From JBGPFS01 sp041483455 (GTDB taxonomy: Bacteria; Chloroflexota; Limnocylindria; Limnocylindrales; CSP1-4), in contig JBGPFS010000056.1 of assembly GCA_041483455.1 (NCBI GenBank), positions 1 through 12,179 on the forward strand: a stretch of DNA of 12,179 nucleotides, written 5' to 3'. The position numbers and the translations under genes are program-made. The notes beneath the pieces were generated by a model. It did not search any database and was not told the origin of the DNA. It saw only the letters and a program-made list of their open reading frames with translations. How positions within the stretch are numbered: position 1 is the first letter of the stretch; each line of letters starts with the position of its first letter. Positions 1 through 6,009 of the stretch are shown piece after piece.

Positions 1-1146
1 GAGGCCGAGGTAGGGCAGCCGGCGTTCGCGAGCGTAGGTGGCGGCGAGGACCTTGCCCTCGATCCCCCGGTGGCCGAAGCCGCCGGGCACCAGGACGGCC
101 GCGACGCCGGCGAGGGCCTCGGCGGCGTTTTCGGGCGTCAGCGTCTCCGAGTTGACCCAGCGGACCGTGGCGTCGACGCCGTTCGCCCAGGCCGCGTGGC
201 GGAGCGCCTCGGTGACCGACAGGTAGGCGTCGGGCAGCTCGATGTACTTGCCCACGAGCCCGATCTCGAGGGTCGGCTTCGGCCGCTTGATCAGCTCGAC
301 GAGCCCGGTCCAGGCCGCCAGCTCCGCCGGTCGCGCCGTCTCCGCCAGGCCGAGCTCGCGGACGACCAGGTCGCCCAGGCCGGCCGCCTCGAACAGGAGC
401 GGGACCTCGTAGATCGTGCTGGCGGTGACGGCCGGGATGACGGCCTCGGCCGGGACGTCGGTGAACAGGGAGATCTTGTCCCGGATCTCGTCGCTGACCG
501 GGTGGTCGGAGCGCAGGACGATGATGTCGGGCTGGATGCCGATCCCGCGCAGCTCCTTGACGGAGTGCTGGGTGGGCTTCGTCTTGAGCTCGCCGGTGGC
601 CGCCAGGGCGGGCAGGAGCGTGACGTGGACGTACAGGACGTTCTGACGCCCGATGTCCTTGCGCATCTGGCGGATCGCCTCGAGGAACGGCAGGCTCTCG
701 ATGTCGCCGACCGTCCCGCCGACCTCGACGATCACGACGTCGGCCCGGCCATCGCGGGTGAGGCGCTGGATCCGCTCCTTGATCTCGTTCGTGATGTGCG
801 GGATGACCTGGACCGTCCCGCCCAGGTAATCGCCGCGGCGCTCCTTGGCGATGACCGCCTGGTAGATCCGGCCGGTCGTCACGTTGCTGAGCTGCGAGAG
901 GTTCTCGTCGATGAACCGCTCGTAGTGACCCAGGTCGAGGTCGGTCTCGGCCCCATCGTCGGTGACGAACACCTCGCCGTGCTGGTACGGCGACATCGTG
1001 CCGGGGTCGACGTTGATGTAGGGGTCGAGCTTGAGGATCGAGACGGCGAGCCCGCGGGCCTTGAGGAGCCGACCGATGCTGGCGGCGGTGATGCCTTTGC
1101 CGAGGGAGGAGGTCACGCCTCCGGTCACAAAGACATACTTCGCCAT
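1..1146 (-). CDS. pyrG: CTP synthase, C-terminal part beyond the left edge
   Basis: CTP synthase makes CTP from UTP, ATP and glutamine, the last step of de novo pyrimidine nucleotide synthesis in the cytosol. The 382 visible codons are about 70% of the usual 535-550 residues. The N-terminal amidoligase domain is complete: it opens MAKYVFVTGGVTSSLGKG (P-loop-like ATP site), followed by KLDPYINVDPGTMSP, HGEVFVTDDGAETDLDLGHY and EVGGTVGDIES (about residues 141-151, with the metal-binding Glu of the family). The class I glutamine amidotransferase domain follows and shows the oxyanion motif VPGGFGHRGIEGK; the last visible residues are LPYLGL. In family members this is followed at once by the nucleophile Cys (CLGM), so the catalytic Cys lies just outside the window. 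The ATG at 1146 has a good ribosome site (GGAGGA, 8 bases upstream). Position 12 is Thr where Val is more usual. Identification is firm. Confidence 0.98.
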   Translation of the reverse strand, partial: MAKYVFVTGGVTSSLGKGITAASIGRLLKARGLAVSILKLDPYINVDPGTMSPYQHGEVFVTDDGAETDLDLGHYERFIDENLSQLSNVTTGRIYQAVIAKERRGDYLGGTVQVIPHITNEIKERIQRLTRDGRADVVIVEVGGTVGDIESLPFLEAIRQMRKDIGRQNVLYVHVTLLPALAATGELKTKPTQHSVKELRGIGIQPDIIVLRSDHPVSDEIRDKISLFTDVPAEAVIPAVTASTIYEVPLLFEAAGLGDLVVRELGLAETARPAELAAWTGLVELIKRPKPTLEIGLVGKYIELPDAYLSVTEALRHAAWANGVDATVRWVNSETLTPENAAEALAGVAAVLVPGGFGHRGIEGKVLAATYARERRLPYLGL

Positions 1147-1167
1147 GGGTCGAGTCCTCCGGGGGTT

Positions 1168-1186
1168 TTTCCGATGCTACCGGAAA
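1168..1186. repeat. 6-bp inverted repeat embracing the pyrG -10 box
   Basis: On the minus strand TTTCCG and CGGAAA flank a 7-base centre that contains the proposed -10 element TAGCAT. The arms are perfect. It could be an operator half-site pair or chance; no regulator is identified. Confidence 0.35.
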
Positions 1187-1202
1187 GCGACCTCCGGGGC
1201 AA
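1174..1202 (-). promoter_or_regulatory. putative sigma-70-type promoter of pyrG
   Basis: On the minus strand, TTGCCC (1202-1197, 4/6 match to TTGACA) is followed after exactly 17 bases by TAGCAT (1179-1174, 4/6 match to TATAAT). Transcription would start near 1167, leaving a leader of about 20 bases that contains the GGAGGA ribosome site. This gives pyrG its own promoter, separate from the HAD gene upstream. Seen by eye only. Confidence 0.5.
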
Positions 1203-1269
1203 CTCGAGAGCGGCCTCAGGGCGGTCGCCGGGTCGTCCGATCGCTCGCCGCCGGACCTCGCTCCCTCGG

Positions 1270-2121
1270 TCAGATCGACCCGGCCGGCGGATCCCAGCGC
1301 CCGTCGCCCCACACCTCGGAACCGCAGAACGGCGGTCGGGGACGCGGCGTCGGGATGGCGGATCCGTGGGGATCGCGACGCCAGGCATCGAGCGTCGCGT
1401 TGAGCCAGCCGTGGATGTCGGAGAACTCCGTCCAGCGGATGAACGGCCAGCCGTTCGCGACGCAGATGGGGACGAGCGCCCGCTTGGCGAAAACGAGGTC
1501 GGCGTAGCCGGCCGCGTAGCGATCGCTCTCGCCGTCCCCGATGAACACGACGGCCCGGCCGGCAGCCTGATGGGCGAAGACCCGCTGGCGCTTGCAGGTC
1601 CCGCAGACGAAGCAGGTCGGGTGCCCGTTCGGGAAGGCGATCGAGGCGCGACCCGCGGCGAAGCTCGTGGCCGCCGTCACGATCGGCAGCTCCGGCAGGC
1701 CGAGCCTGGCCATGGCCGGCGCGATGAAGAAGCCGAACCCGTCGCTGACCACCTCGACCGGGATCCCGGCGGCCTGCGCGCGACGAACGAACGGAACGAA
1801 GCCCGGATCGTGCGGCTGGCGAGCGGCGGTCGCGAGGAGCTCGCTGCCTTCGGCCCGGACCAGCCCCATCTCGGCTTCCATCAGCCGCCGCGAGCCGACC
1901 TCGCCGGCGTCGTAGCGCGCGGCCAGGGCCCCCAGATCGCCGCTCATGTGCTCGGCCATGACCGTGTCGGAGACGTCGGTCAGGGCGATCGTGCCGTCGT
2001 AGTCGACGAGGAACGACAGGGGGGCCGACCCCTCGGAGCGGAGCCCGATCGCGGGCGCCGTCCCGGGCGATGGGGTGGCGGCCGCAGGGGGGACAGGAGC
2101 GCGGGCGCGATCGCGTCTCAC
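1270..2121 (-). CDS. HAD-superfamily (IB, MtnX-like) phosphatase
   Basis: A cytosolic phosphatase of the group containing MtnX (2-hydroxy-3-keto-5-methylthiopentenyl-1-phosphate phosphatase, methionine salvage) and phosphoserine phosphatase. With a GTG start at 2121 it has 283 residues. HAD motif I is FLVDYDGT (nucleophile Asp40, general acid Asp42), motif II is VVSDG (Ser126), motif III is probably the Lys in CGTCKRQRV (about 177), and motif IV is FIGDGESDRYAA (Asp196, Asp200). A CxxCxxC cluster (Cys170, 173, 176) precedes motif III, as in MtnX-like relatives. Family members usually begin a few residues before motif I, so the first 35 residues (Pro/Ala-rich) may not be translated. The GTG has no clear ribosome site, but its first bases overlap the stop of a 19-codon frame (GTGA), suggesting coupling. 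No other methionine-salvage gene is nearby, so the substrate is open. Confidence 0.85.
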   Translation of the reverse strand: MRRDRARAPVPPAAATPSPGTAPAIGLRSEGSAPLSFLVDYDGTIALTDVSDTVMAEHMSGDLGALAARYDAGEVGSRRLMEAEMGLVRAEGSELLATAARQPHDPGFVPFVRRAQAAGIPVEVVSDGFGFFIAPAMARLGLPELPIVTAATSFAAGRASIAFPNGHPTCFVCGTCKRQRVFAHQAAGRAVVFIGDGESDRYAAGYADLVFAKRALVPICVANGWPFIRWTEFSDIHGWLNATLDAWRRDPHGSAIPTPRPRPPFCGSEVWGDGRWDPPAGSI

Positions 2122-2177
2122 CGCAGGGTGCGCAGGGTGGCCCCGGCAGCGGACCTCTGGGTCGGTCGGTCGGCCAT
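2118..2177 (-). CDS. possible 19-codon leader peptide upstream of the HAD gene
   Basis: An ATG at 2177 opens a short frame (MADRPTQRSAAGATLRTLR) whose TGA overlaps the GTG start of the HAD phosphatase as GTGA. Four-base stop/start overlaps of this kind are used in this window by clear genes. The ATG is preceded closely by a hairpin that contains a GGGAGG sequence. It could couple translation into the HAD gene, which lacks its own ribosome site; it could equally be chance or a remnant of the real N-terminus in another frame. The peptide resembles nothing I know. Confidence 0.25.
   Translation of the reverse strand: MADRPTQRSAAGATLRTLR
2122..2139. repeat. 9-bp tandem duplication just upstream of the HAD GTG start
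   Basis: The plus-strand unit cgcagggtg occurs twice in direct succession (2122-2130, 2131-2139) and abuts the proposed GTG codon. Because the unit is a multiple of three, it changes no reading frame. It may be a recent slippage duplication. Confidence 0.6.
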
Positions 2178-2178
2178 G

Positions 2179-2200
2179 GGCCGGAGGATACCTCCCGGCC
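2179..2200 (-). other. GC-rich hairpin between the small membrane protein gene and the HAD gene
   Basis: GGCCGGAGG (2179-2187) and CCTCCCGGCC (2191-2200) can pair into a 9-bp stem with one bulged base and a 3-base loop. It lies 22 bases after the upstream gene's stop on the minus strand. There is no T-run, so it is not a classical intrinsic terminator; it could be an attenuator, an mRNA 3'-end stabiliser or a structure hiding the GGGAGG sequence in its stem. Confidence 0.5.
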
Positions 2201-2222
2201 GGAGCCGGGCCGGGGGGCGCGC

Positions 2223-2378
2223 TCAGGCGCCTTCCTGGTCGAGCTCCAGGGCCTCCTCGTCGCCCTCTTCGGTGATCTTGAGCCACACGAACAGGCCGGC
2301 GAGCACGATGAGCGGGATGACGATCAGCGCACCCAGGGTGATCCCGAGCGCGATGGCGACGGTCTTCATGGCCTTCAT
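2223..2378 (-). CDS. small single-pass membrane protein with acidic tail, function unknown
   Basis: A 51-residue protein. After a short basic start (MKAMK), residues about 6-33 are strongly hydrophobic (VAIALGITLGALIVIPLIVL and onwards to VWL), giving one transmembrane helix. The last 16 or so residues are acidic (TEEGDEEALELDQEGA). An N-in orientation would violate the positive-inside pattern least, since the positive charges sit at the N-terminus; the acidic tail would then be outside. The start is well supported: GGAGG lies 6 bases before the first ATG at 2378, with a second in-frame ATG at 2369. The gene begins 17 bases after the stop of the 172-aa protein gene and reads the same way, so it is very likely co-transcribed with the ABC exporter genes. 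I do not recognise the family; a small accessory subunit of the transporter is one possibility, not shown. Confidence 0.75.
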   Translation of the reverse strand: MKAMKTVAIALGITLGALIVIPLIVLAGLFVWLKITEEGDEEALELDQEGA

Positions 2379-2395
2379 CTCCTACCTCCGGTTGG

Positions 2396-2914
2396 TCATT
2401 CGCCGGGCGCGCCACCCGTCGACCGGGGCGTCACGCGGAGCTCCGGTCCCTGGGCGACCATCGCCTCGATGTCCTCACGGATGAACTCGGCGAGGACGTG
2501 GCGGTTCCCTGCCTGGGTCGACATGAGCAGCCGGACGACGAACGCGCCGTCCTGCTCGAAGAAGAACACGTCCCGCGGCTTCTGCTCGTCCATGTACCGG
2601 CCGAGGACGCGGAATGCGCGCTCATACGCACCGGCCGCCGCCGGATCGGCGGCGGTGGCGCGACGGGCGAGGGCCTCCTGCATGAAGCGCTCGATGTCGT
2701 CGTCGAGGAACGTGAGGGTCTCCTTGGACTGCGTCCCGAGCGCATCGCCCCAGCCGCCGGTCGGCGCACCGGCCGTGACCAGGCCCTGGACGATGAACCC
2801 GTCGGGCGCCTCGGCGAGGAGGACCTCCCTCATCCCGCGCTGGTCGAGGAAGGCGCCGATCGAGCGGAAGACCTCCTCGAAGTCCTGGCGGGGGGATCCT
2901 TCGTAGATGCGCAT
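2396..2914 (-). CDS. unrecognised 172-aa protein with internal duplication
   Basis: Starts MRIYEGSPRQDFEEVF; the ATG at 2914 has an excellent ribosome site (AGGAGG, 4 bases upstream), although the frame stays open further upstream. No signal peptide or membrane segment is visible, so it is probably cytosolic. The protein appears to be two copies of one module: FEEVFRSIGAFLDQRGMREV (12-31) matches YERAFRVLGRYMDEQKPRDV (97-116), then LLAEAPDGFIVQGL (32-45) matches FFFEQDGAFVVRLL (117-130), and TLTFLDDDIERFMQEA (66-81) resembles HVLAEFIREDIEAMVAQ (139-155). The predicted pattern for each copy is helix, two beta strands, helix. It follows permease B by 23 bases and precedes the small membrane protein by 17 bases, so it is probably part of the exporter operon. 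I do not recognise the family and assign no function. Confidence 0.85.
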   Translation of the reverse strand: MRIYEGSPRQDFEEVFRSIGAFLDQRGMREVLLAEAPDGFIVQGLVTAGAPTGGWGDALGTQSKETLTFLDDDIERFMQEALARRATAADPAAAGAYERAFRVLGRYMDEQKPRDVFFFEQDGAFVVRLLMSTQAGNRHVLAEFIREDIEAMVAQGPELRVTPRSTGGAPGE

Positions 2915-2937
2915 CGGGCCTCCTGGGGTGGGCCGGA

Positions 2938-3870
2938 TCAGGAGCCGGTCGTCTGGTCGATCAGCCCGCGGTCCTTCGCGCGCCGTTCGCTGGCGCGGAA
3001 GATCGCCATCGAGCCGAGTGTAGCGAGGCCCCCGGTGACCAGCAAGGCGAGGACGATCGATGGGCCGGACGGCGCGCCGGGGCCGACCAGCGAAGCCCAG
3101 GTCGAGCCGGCCCCGCCGATCGCACTCAGGCCGGTCGGGAAGAGTGCCCGGCGGACGCCCTCGATCCACCAGGTGAACGGGACGAGGAGCCCGGCGACCT
3201 GGACCGCCCCCGGCAGGACGGCCAGCGGGAAGACCGCGCCGGTCACCAGGAAGAGCGCCCCCGCGACCGCCTCGGGGTACTGCCAGGAGTCCTGGCGCGT
3301 CTGCAGGCAGACCGCGGCGAGCAGGATCGAGACGGCCACGATCGCGGCCAGACCGAGCGCCATGACGGCGGCGAGGAGCGGCCAGTCGATCCGGAACGGG
3401 TCGAAGGGGATCCCCAGGACGACGACGCCGAGGGCGAGGGTGATGAGCGCGCCCATCCCGCCCACCGCGATCCGGGCCACCCCGCGTCCGACCAGCACGA
3501 CCAGGAAGTCGCTCGGGCTGACGTAGACGTACTTCAGCATCCGGTAGCGCTCTCGATCGTCGAGGACCGACCAGGCGAGGCCGGCGATGCCGCCGACCAC
3601 GAACGACCAGAGCGCGGAACCGACGACGACGAAGCCCCGATTCGCCCGGCCGGCCGGACCGGCGATGACCTCGAGCATGAACACGAGGATGAGCGCCGAG
3701 GCGACCGGCTTGGCGACCGAGTAGATGAAGAACAGGAGAGGGTCCGTCCAGTTCGCCTCCATCTTCCAGCCCAGGGCCGCCGCGGTCCGGAAGCTGCGGA
3801 AGATCTGCCCGCTCCCGGGACCCTCGGTCCGGGCGAGGTCGAAGTCGGCCGAGCCACCCAGGGCGCTCAT
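2938..3870 (-). CDS. ABC-2 type exporter permease (second subunit)
   Basis: A 310-residue integral membrane protein of the ABC-2 permease family, forming with its partner permease the channel powered by the upstream ATPase. Hydrophobic spans occur around LLFFIYSVAKPVASALILVF, FVVVGSALWSFVVGGIAGLA, MGALITLALGVVVLGI, LLAAVMALGLAAIVAVSILL, AVAGALFLVTGAVFPLAVLP and IVLALLVTGGLATLGSMAIF, fitting the six helices usual for the family. The segment SVLDDRERYRMLKYVYVSPS between helices 2 and 3 matches the family's coupling region (E-x-x-R-G-T-L-x-x-x-x-x-S/T-P type). The N-terminal 40 residues are soluble. The ATG at 3870 overlaps the stop of permease A by four bases (ATGA), indicating translational coupling and near-equal output. 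The cargo cannot be read from the sequence. Confidence 0.92.
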   Translation of the reverse strand: MSALGGSADFDLARTEGPGSGQIFRSFRTAAALGWKMEANWTDPLLFFIYSVAKPVASALILVFMLEVIAGPAGRANRGFVVVGSALWSFVVGGIAGLAWSVLDDRERYRMLKYVYVSPSDFLVVLVGRGVARIAVGGMGALITLALGVVVLGIPFDPFRIDWPLLAAVMALGLAAIVAVSILLAAVCLQTRQDSWQYPEAVAGALFLVTGAVFPLAVLPGAVQVAGLLVPFTWWIEGVRRALFPTGLSAIGGAGSTWASLVGPGAPSGPSIVLALLVTGGLATLGSMAIFRASERRAKDRGLIDQTTGS

Positions 3871-4751
3871 CGCCAGCGGACCGTCAGCCGACCCTCGCGC
3901 CGGGCTCGCAGCTCGAGGCTCCGGAGCATCACCCGGGCGAGCAGGATGAAGACCACGGTCATCGCGACGAGGATGAGCGCCTCGATGTCGGCCGGCGGCG
4001 TGCCGACCGGGGGCGGACCGCCGGCGAACGCCAGTTGACGCATGGCGTCGAGCCCCACGGCGAGCGGGATGATCGCGACCGCCAGGGCGCCGAGCATGCC
4101 GAGCCGGCCGACCGGGAAGTTCAGGCCGCTCACGAAGTAGACCGGCTCGACCATCAGCTGGGTGAGGTGCCACGCCTCGCGACCCCACATCAGGAACAGG
4201 CTGGCGAGCATCATCCCGAGCCCGTAGAGGGCGGTCAGGGTGAGCAGGAAGACGGTCAGCAGGAGCGGCCACTGGAGGACGGTGAAGTGGACCCCGTAGA
4301 CCGTGCTCGCCACGACCAGCACGATCACCGCCCGGCTCGAGCTCATGAAGAGGCCGCCGATCGCCATCCCGAACAGCACGCTCATCAGGCTCATCGGCGC
4401 GGCGAAGTAGAGCTCGAGGTTGCCCTGATCCTTCTCCCAGTAGAGCTGCGCGGCCATCATCCAGACGACGTTCAGCCAGAACGCCGTCATCGCCCCGCCG
4501 AGGACCACGAAGCCGATGTACTCGGGCGGCGCCTGGACGGCGCGGTAGACGAACACGAAGGCCGACGTCGACAGGAACGGCAGCCCGATCTCGAACGCCA
4601 CCCACGACTTCTCGCGGAGACTCCCCCGGATCCGCGGGTAGGCCCGCCCCAGCACCGATCGCAGGTTGTTGCCGATCACCCGGCGCCGGCTCCAGTCGGC
4701 CGCCTCCGCGGGGCTGGCGCTCGGCTCGCCGAGGAACGGGCGGAGGCTCAT
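3867..4751 (-). CDS. ABC-2 type exporter permease (first subunit)
   Basis: A 294-residue membrane protein of the ABC-2 permease family. The N-terminus (about 1-50) is soluble and leads into SWVAFEIGLPFLSTSAFVFV (helix 1), then GFVVLGGAMTAFWLNVVWMM, the coupling segment YWEKDQGNLELYFAAPMS (family pattern E-x-x-x-G-x-L-E-x-x-x-x-x-P), further spans AVIVLVVASTVYGV, LLLTVFLLTLTALYGLGMML, the re-entrant VSGLNFPVGRLG region and the last helix ALILVAMTVVFILLARVML. Its ATG at 4751 overlaps the ATPase stop (ATGA) and its own stop overlaps the ATG of permease B, so three exporter genes are translationally chained. Two different permeases imply a heterodimeric channel. The substrate is unknown; relatives export drugs, polysaccharides or lipids. 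Confidence 0.92.
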   Translation of the reverse strand: MSLRPFLGEPSASPAEAADWSRRRVIGNNLRSVLGRAYPRIRGSLREKSWVAFEIGLPFLSTSAFVFVYRAVQAPPEYIGFVVLGGAMTAFWLNVVWMMAAQLYWEKDQGNLELYFAAPMSLMSVLFGMAIGGLFMSSSRAVIVLVVASTVYGVHFTVLQWPLLLTVFLLTLTALYGLGMMLASLFLMWGREAWHLTQLMVEPVYFVSGLNFPVGRLGMLGALAVAIIPLAVGLDAMRQLAFAGGPPPVGTPPADIEALILVAMTVVFILLARVMLRSLELRARREGRLTVRWR

Positions 4752-5860
4752 CGGGCCGCCTCCGCCACGTCCGGGTGGCCCGTCTCGTCGGGCCGCAGGA
4801 CGGGCTCCGGGGCGTGATCGTCGTCGAAGCCCCGGCCGACCAGCTCGACGAAGACGTCCTCGAGGCTCGGCTCGGACTTGGCGAGCGCCACGATGTGGGC
4901 CCCGAGCGGGTCGAGGGCGACCACCACGCCACCCAGCGCCGCGTCGTCCTCCAGGACCAGGTTGACGACGACGGTCTGACGCGCCTCGTCGGCGGCGCCG
5001 CTCCCCTCGGCCGTGGCGGCCACGGCCGAGACGACGCCGGGCAGGCCAGCCAGGCTTGCCGGGCCGCCGGCCAGGCGGTCGAGCTCGAGTCGGAAGAGCG
5101 ATTCGCGCTGGACCCGCTTCTTGAGCTCGGCCGGACTCCCGATCGCCAGGATCCGCCCCCGGTCGACGATCGCGATCCGCTCGCACAGCTCGTCGGCCTC
5201 GGCCATGTAGTGGGTGGTCAGCAGGACCGTCCGGCCGGGAACCGCGGCCTTCCAGGCGCCGATGAGCTCGCGGACGGAGCGGGCGGCCGACACGTCGAGC
5301 CCGAGCGTCGGCTCGTCCAGGAAGAGGATCCACGGGTCGTTGAGCAGACCGCGGGCGAAGTTCATCTTCTGGCGCTGGCCGGTCGAGAGCGTGCTGACGC
5401 GCTGCTTGCGCTGGTCGCCCAGGCCGACGGCCTCGATCAGCTCGTCGACCCGCTGCCAGCCGTCCCGGACGCCGATCCCGTAGAACTGGCTGAACATCCA
5501 GAGCTGCTCGCGGACCTCGAGGATCCCGTAGCCCGACTGCTCGCCCCCGGCGACCATGTTCATGATCCGCCGGATCTTCTTCGTCTCGGTCTCGATGTCG
5601 AAGCCGAAGACCCGGGCCTGGCCGGCCGACGGCAGCAGGAGCGTGGTCAGGATCTTGATGAGCGTCGTCTTGCCGGCCCCGTTCGGCCCGAGCAGGCCGA
5701 AGAACTCGCCGGGTGCGACCTCGAGGTCGATCCCGTCGAGGGCCGTGACGGGCTCGGGCTTCGCCGCGTAGACGCGCCGGATCCCGCGCGCCTGGATCGC
5801 CGGAACGGCGAGCGGCGAGGCAGCGCCAGGGAGGCCGGACGACGAGTCGGTGACGGGCAC
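4748..5860 (-). CDS. ABC transporter ATP-binding protein (ABC-2 exporter ATPase)
   Basis: A 370-residue nucleotide-binding subunit that drives export through the two downstream permeases. Walker A is GPNGAGKT (58-65), the signature is LSTGQRQK (158-165; LSTGQ instead of the usual LSGGQ), Walker B is WILFLDEPTLGLD (177-189, catalytic Glu183), and the H-loop His is in LLTTHYMAEADELCERI (His217). A C-terminal extension of about 125 residues ends with PSLEDVFVELVGRGF, typical of DrrA/NatA-like exporter ATPases, followed by an acidic tail. The start is a GTG at 5860 with GAGGA 6 bases upstream and a plausible promoter about 36 bases further out, so it heads the operon. The first 20 residues before the fold are low complexity, as often seen. 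Confidence 0.95.
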   Translation of the reverse strand: MPVTDSSSGLPGAASPLAVPAIQARGIRRVYAAKPEPVTALDGIDLEVAPGEFFGLLGPNGAGKTTLIKILTTLLLPSAGQARVFGFDIETETKKIRRIMNMVAGGEQSGYGILEVREQLWMFSQFYGIGVRDGWQRVDELIEAVGLGDQRKQRVSTLSTGQRQKMNFARGLLNDPWILFLDEPTLGLDVSAARSVRELIGAWKAAVPGRTVLLTTHYMAEADELCERIAIVDRGRILAIGSPAELKKRVQRESLFRLELDRLAGGPASLAGLPGVVSAVAATAEGSGAADEARQTVVVNLVLEDDAALGGVVVALDPLGAHIVALAKSEPSLEDVFVELVGRGFDDDHAPEPVLRPDETGHPDVAEAAR

Positions 5861-5895
5861 GAAGGGTCCTCGGAGCGCGTCTCTGGGGTGTCCCG

Positions 5896-5925
5896 AGTAT
5901 ACGGGCGGGTCTCAGGACCTGTGAA
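5896..5925 (-). promoter_or_regulatory. putative sigma-70-type promoter of the ABC exporter operon
   Basis: On the minus strand TTCACA (5925-5920, 5/6 match to TTGACA) is followed after 18 bases by TATACT (5901-5896, 5/6 match to TATAAT). Transcription would begin near 5889, giving a leader of roughly 29 bases with the GAGGA ribosome site. This is the best promoter match in the window. Confidence 0.6.
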
Positions 5926-5930
5926 TGAAA

Positions 5931-5953
5931 GCCGGCGGGTCGTGACCACCGGC
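5931..5953. repeat. imperfect dyad in the divergent ABC / NTF2-like intergenic region
   Basis: GCCGG-cg-GGTC and GACC-a-CCGGC pair around a central GT, with one base of asymmetry. It sits just upstream of the exporter -35 box and about 57 bases before the NTF2-like gene, where an operator controlling both could lie. No regulator gene is present nearby. Confidence 0.35.
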
Positions 5954-6009
5954 ACTTACCACTCCTCGCGGGCCAGTGCGACGGTCGCGCAGAAGCGGGA
6001 GGTTTTGCC

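Noticed and set aside
1205..1270. Possible terminator hairpin after the HAD gene (GTCCG ... CGGAC on the minus strand)
   Set aside because: The stem is only 5 bp with a 12-base loop and no T-run follows.
70..2484. Very long open frame (about 800 codons) on the plus strand opposite pyrG, the HAD gene and the small membrane protein gene
   Set aside because: Its translation is rich in Arg, Asp, Gly and Leu without any recognisable fold, and it lies antisense to clear genes. Long antisense frames are expected at this GC content.
4035..4817. Plus-strand frame of 260 codons rich in Glu, His and Arg opposite permease A
   Set aside because: It is antisense to a clear membrane protein; hydrophobic codons read in reverse give this charged composition.
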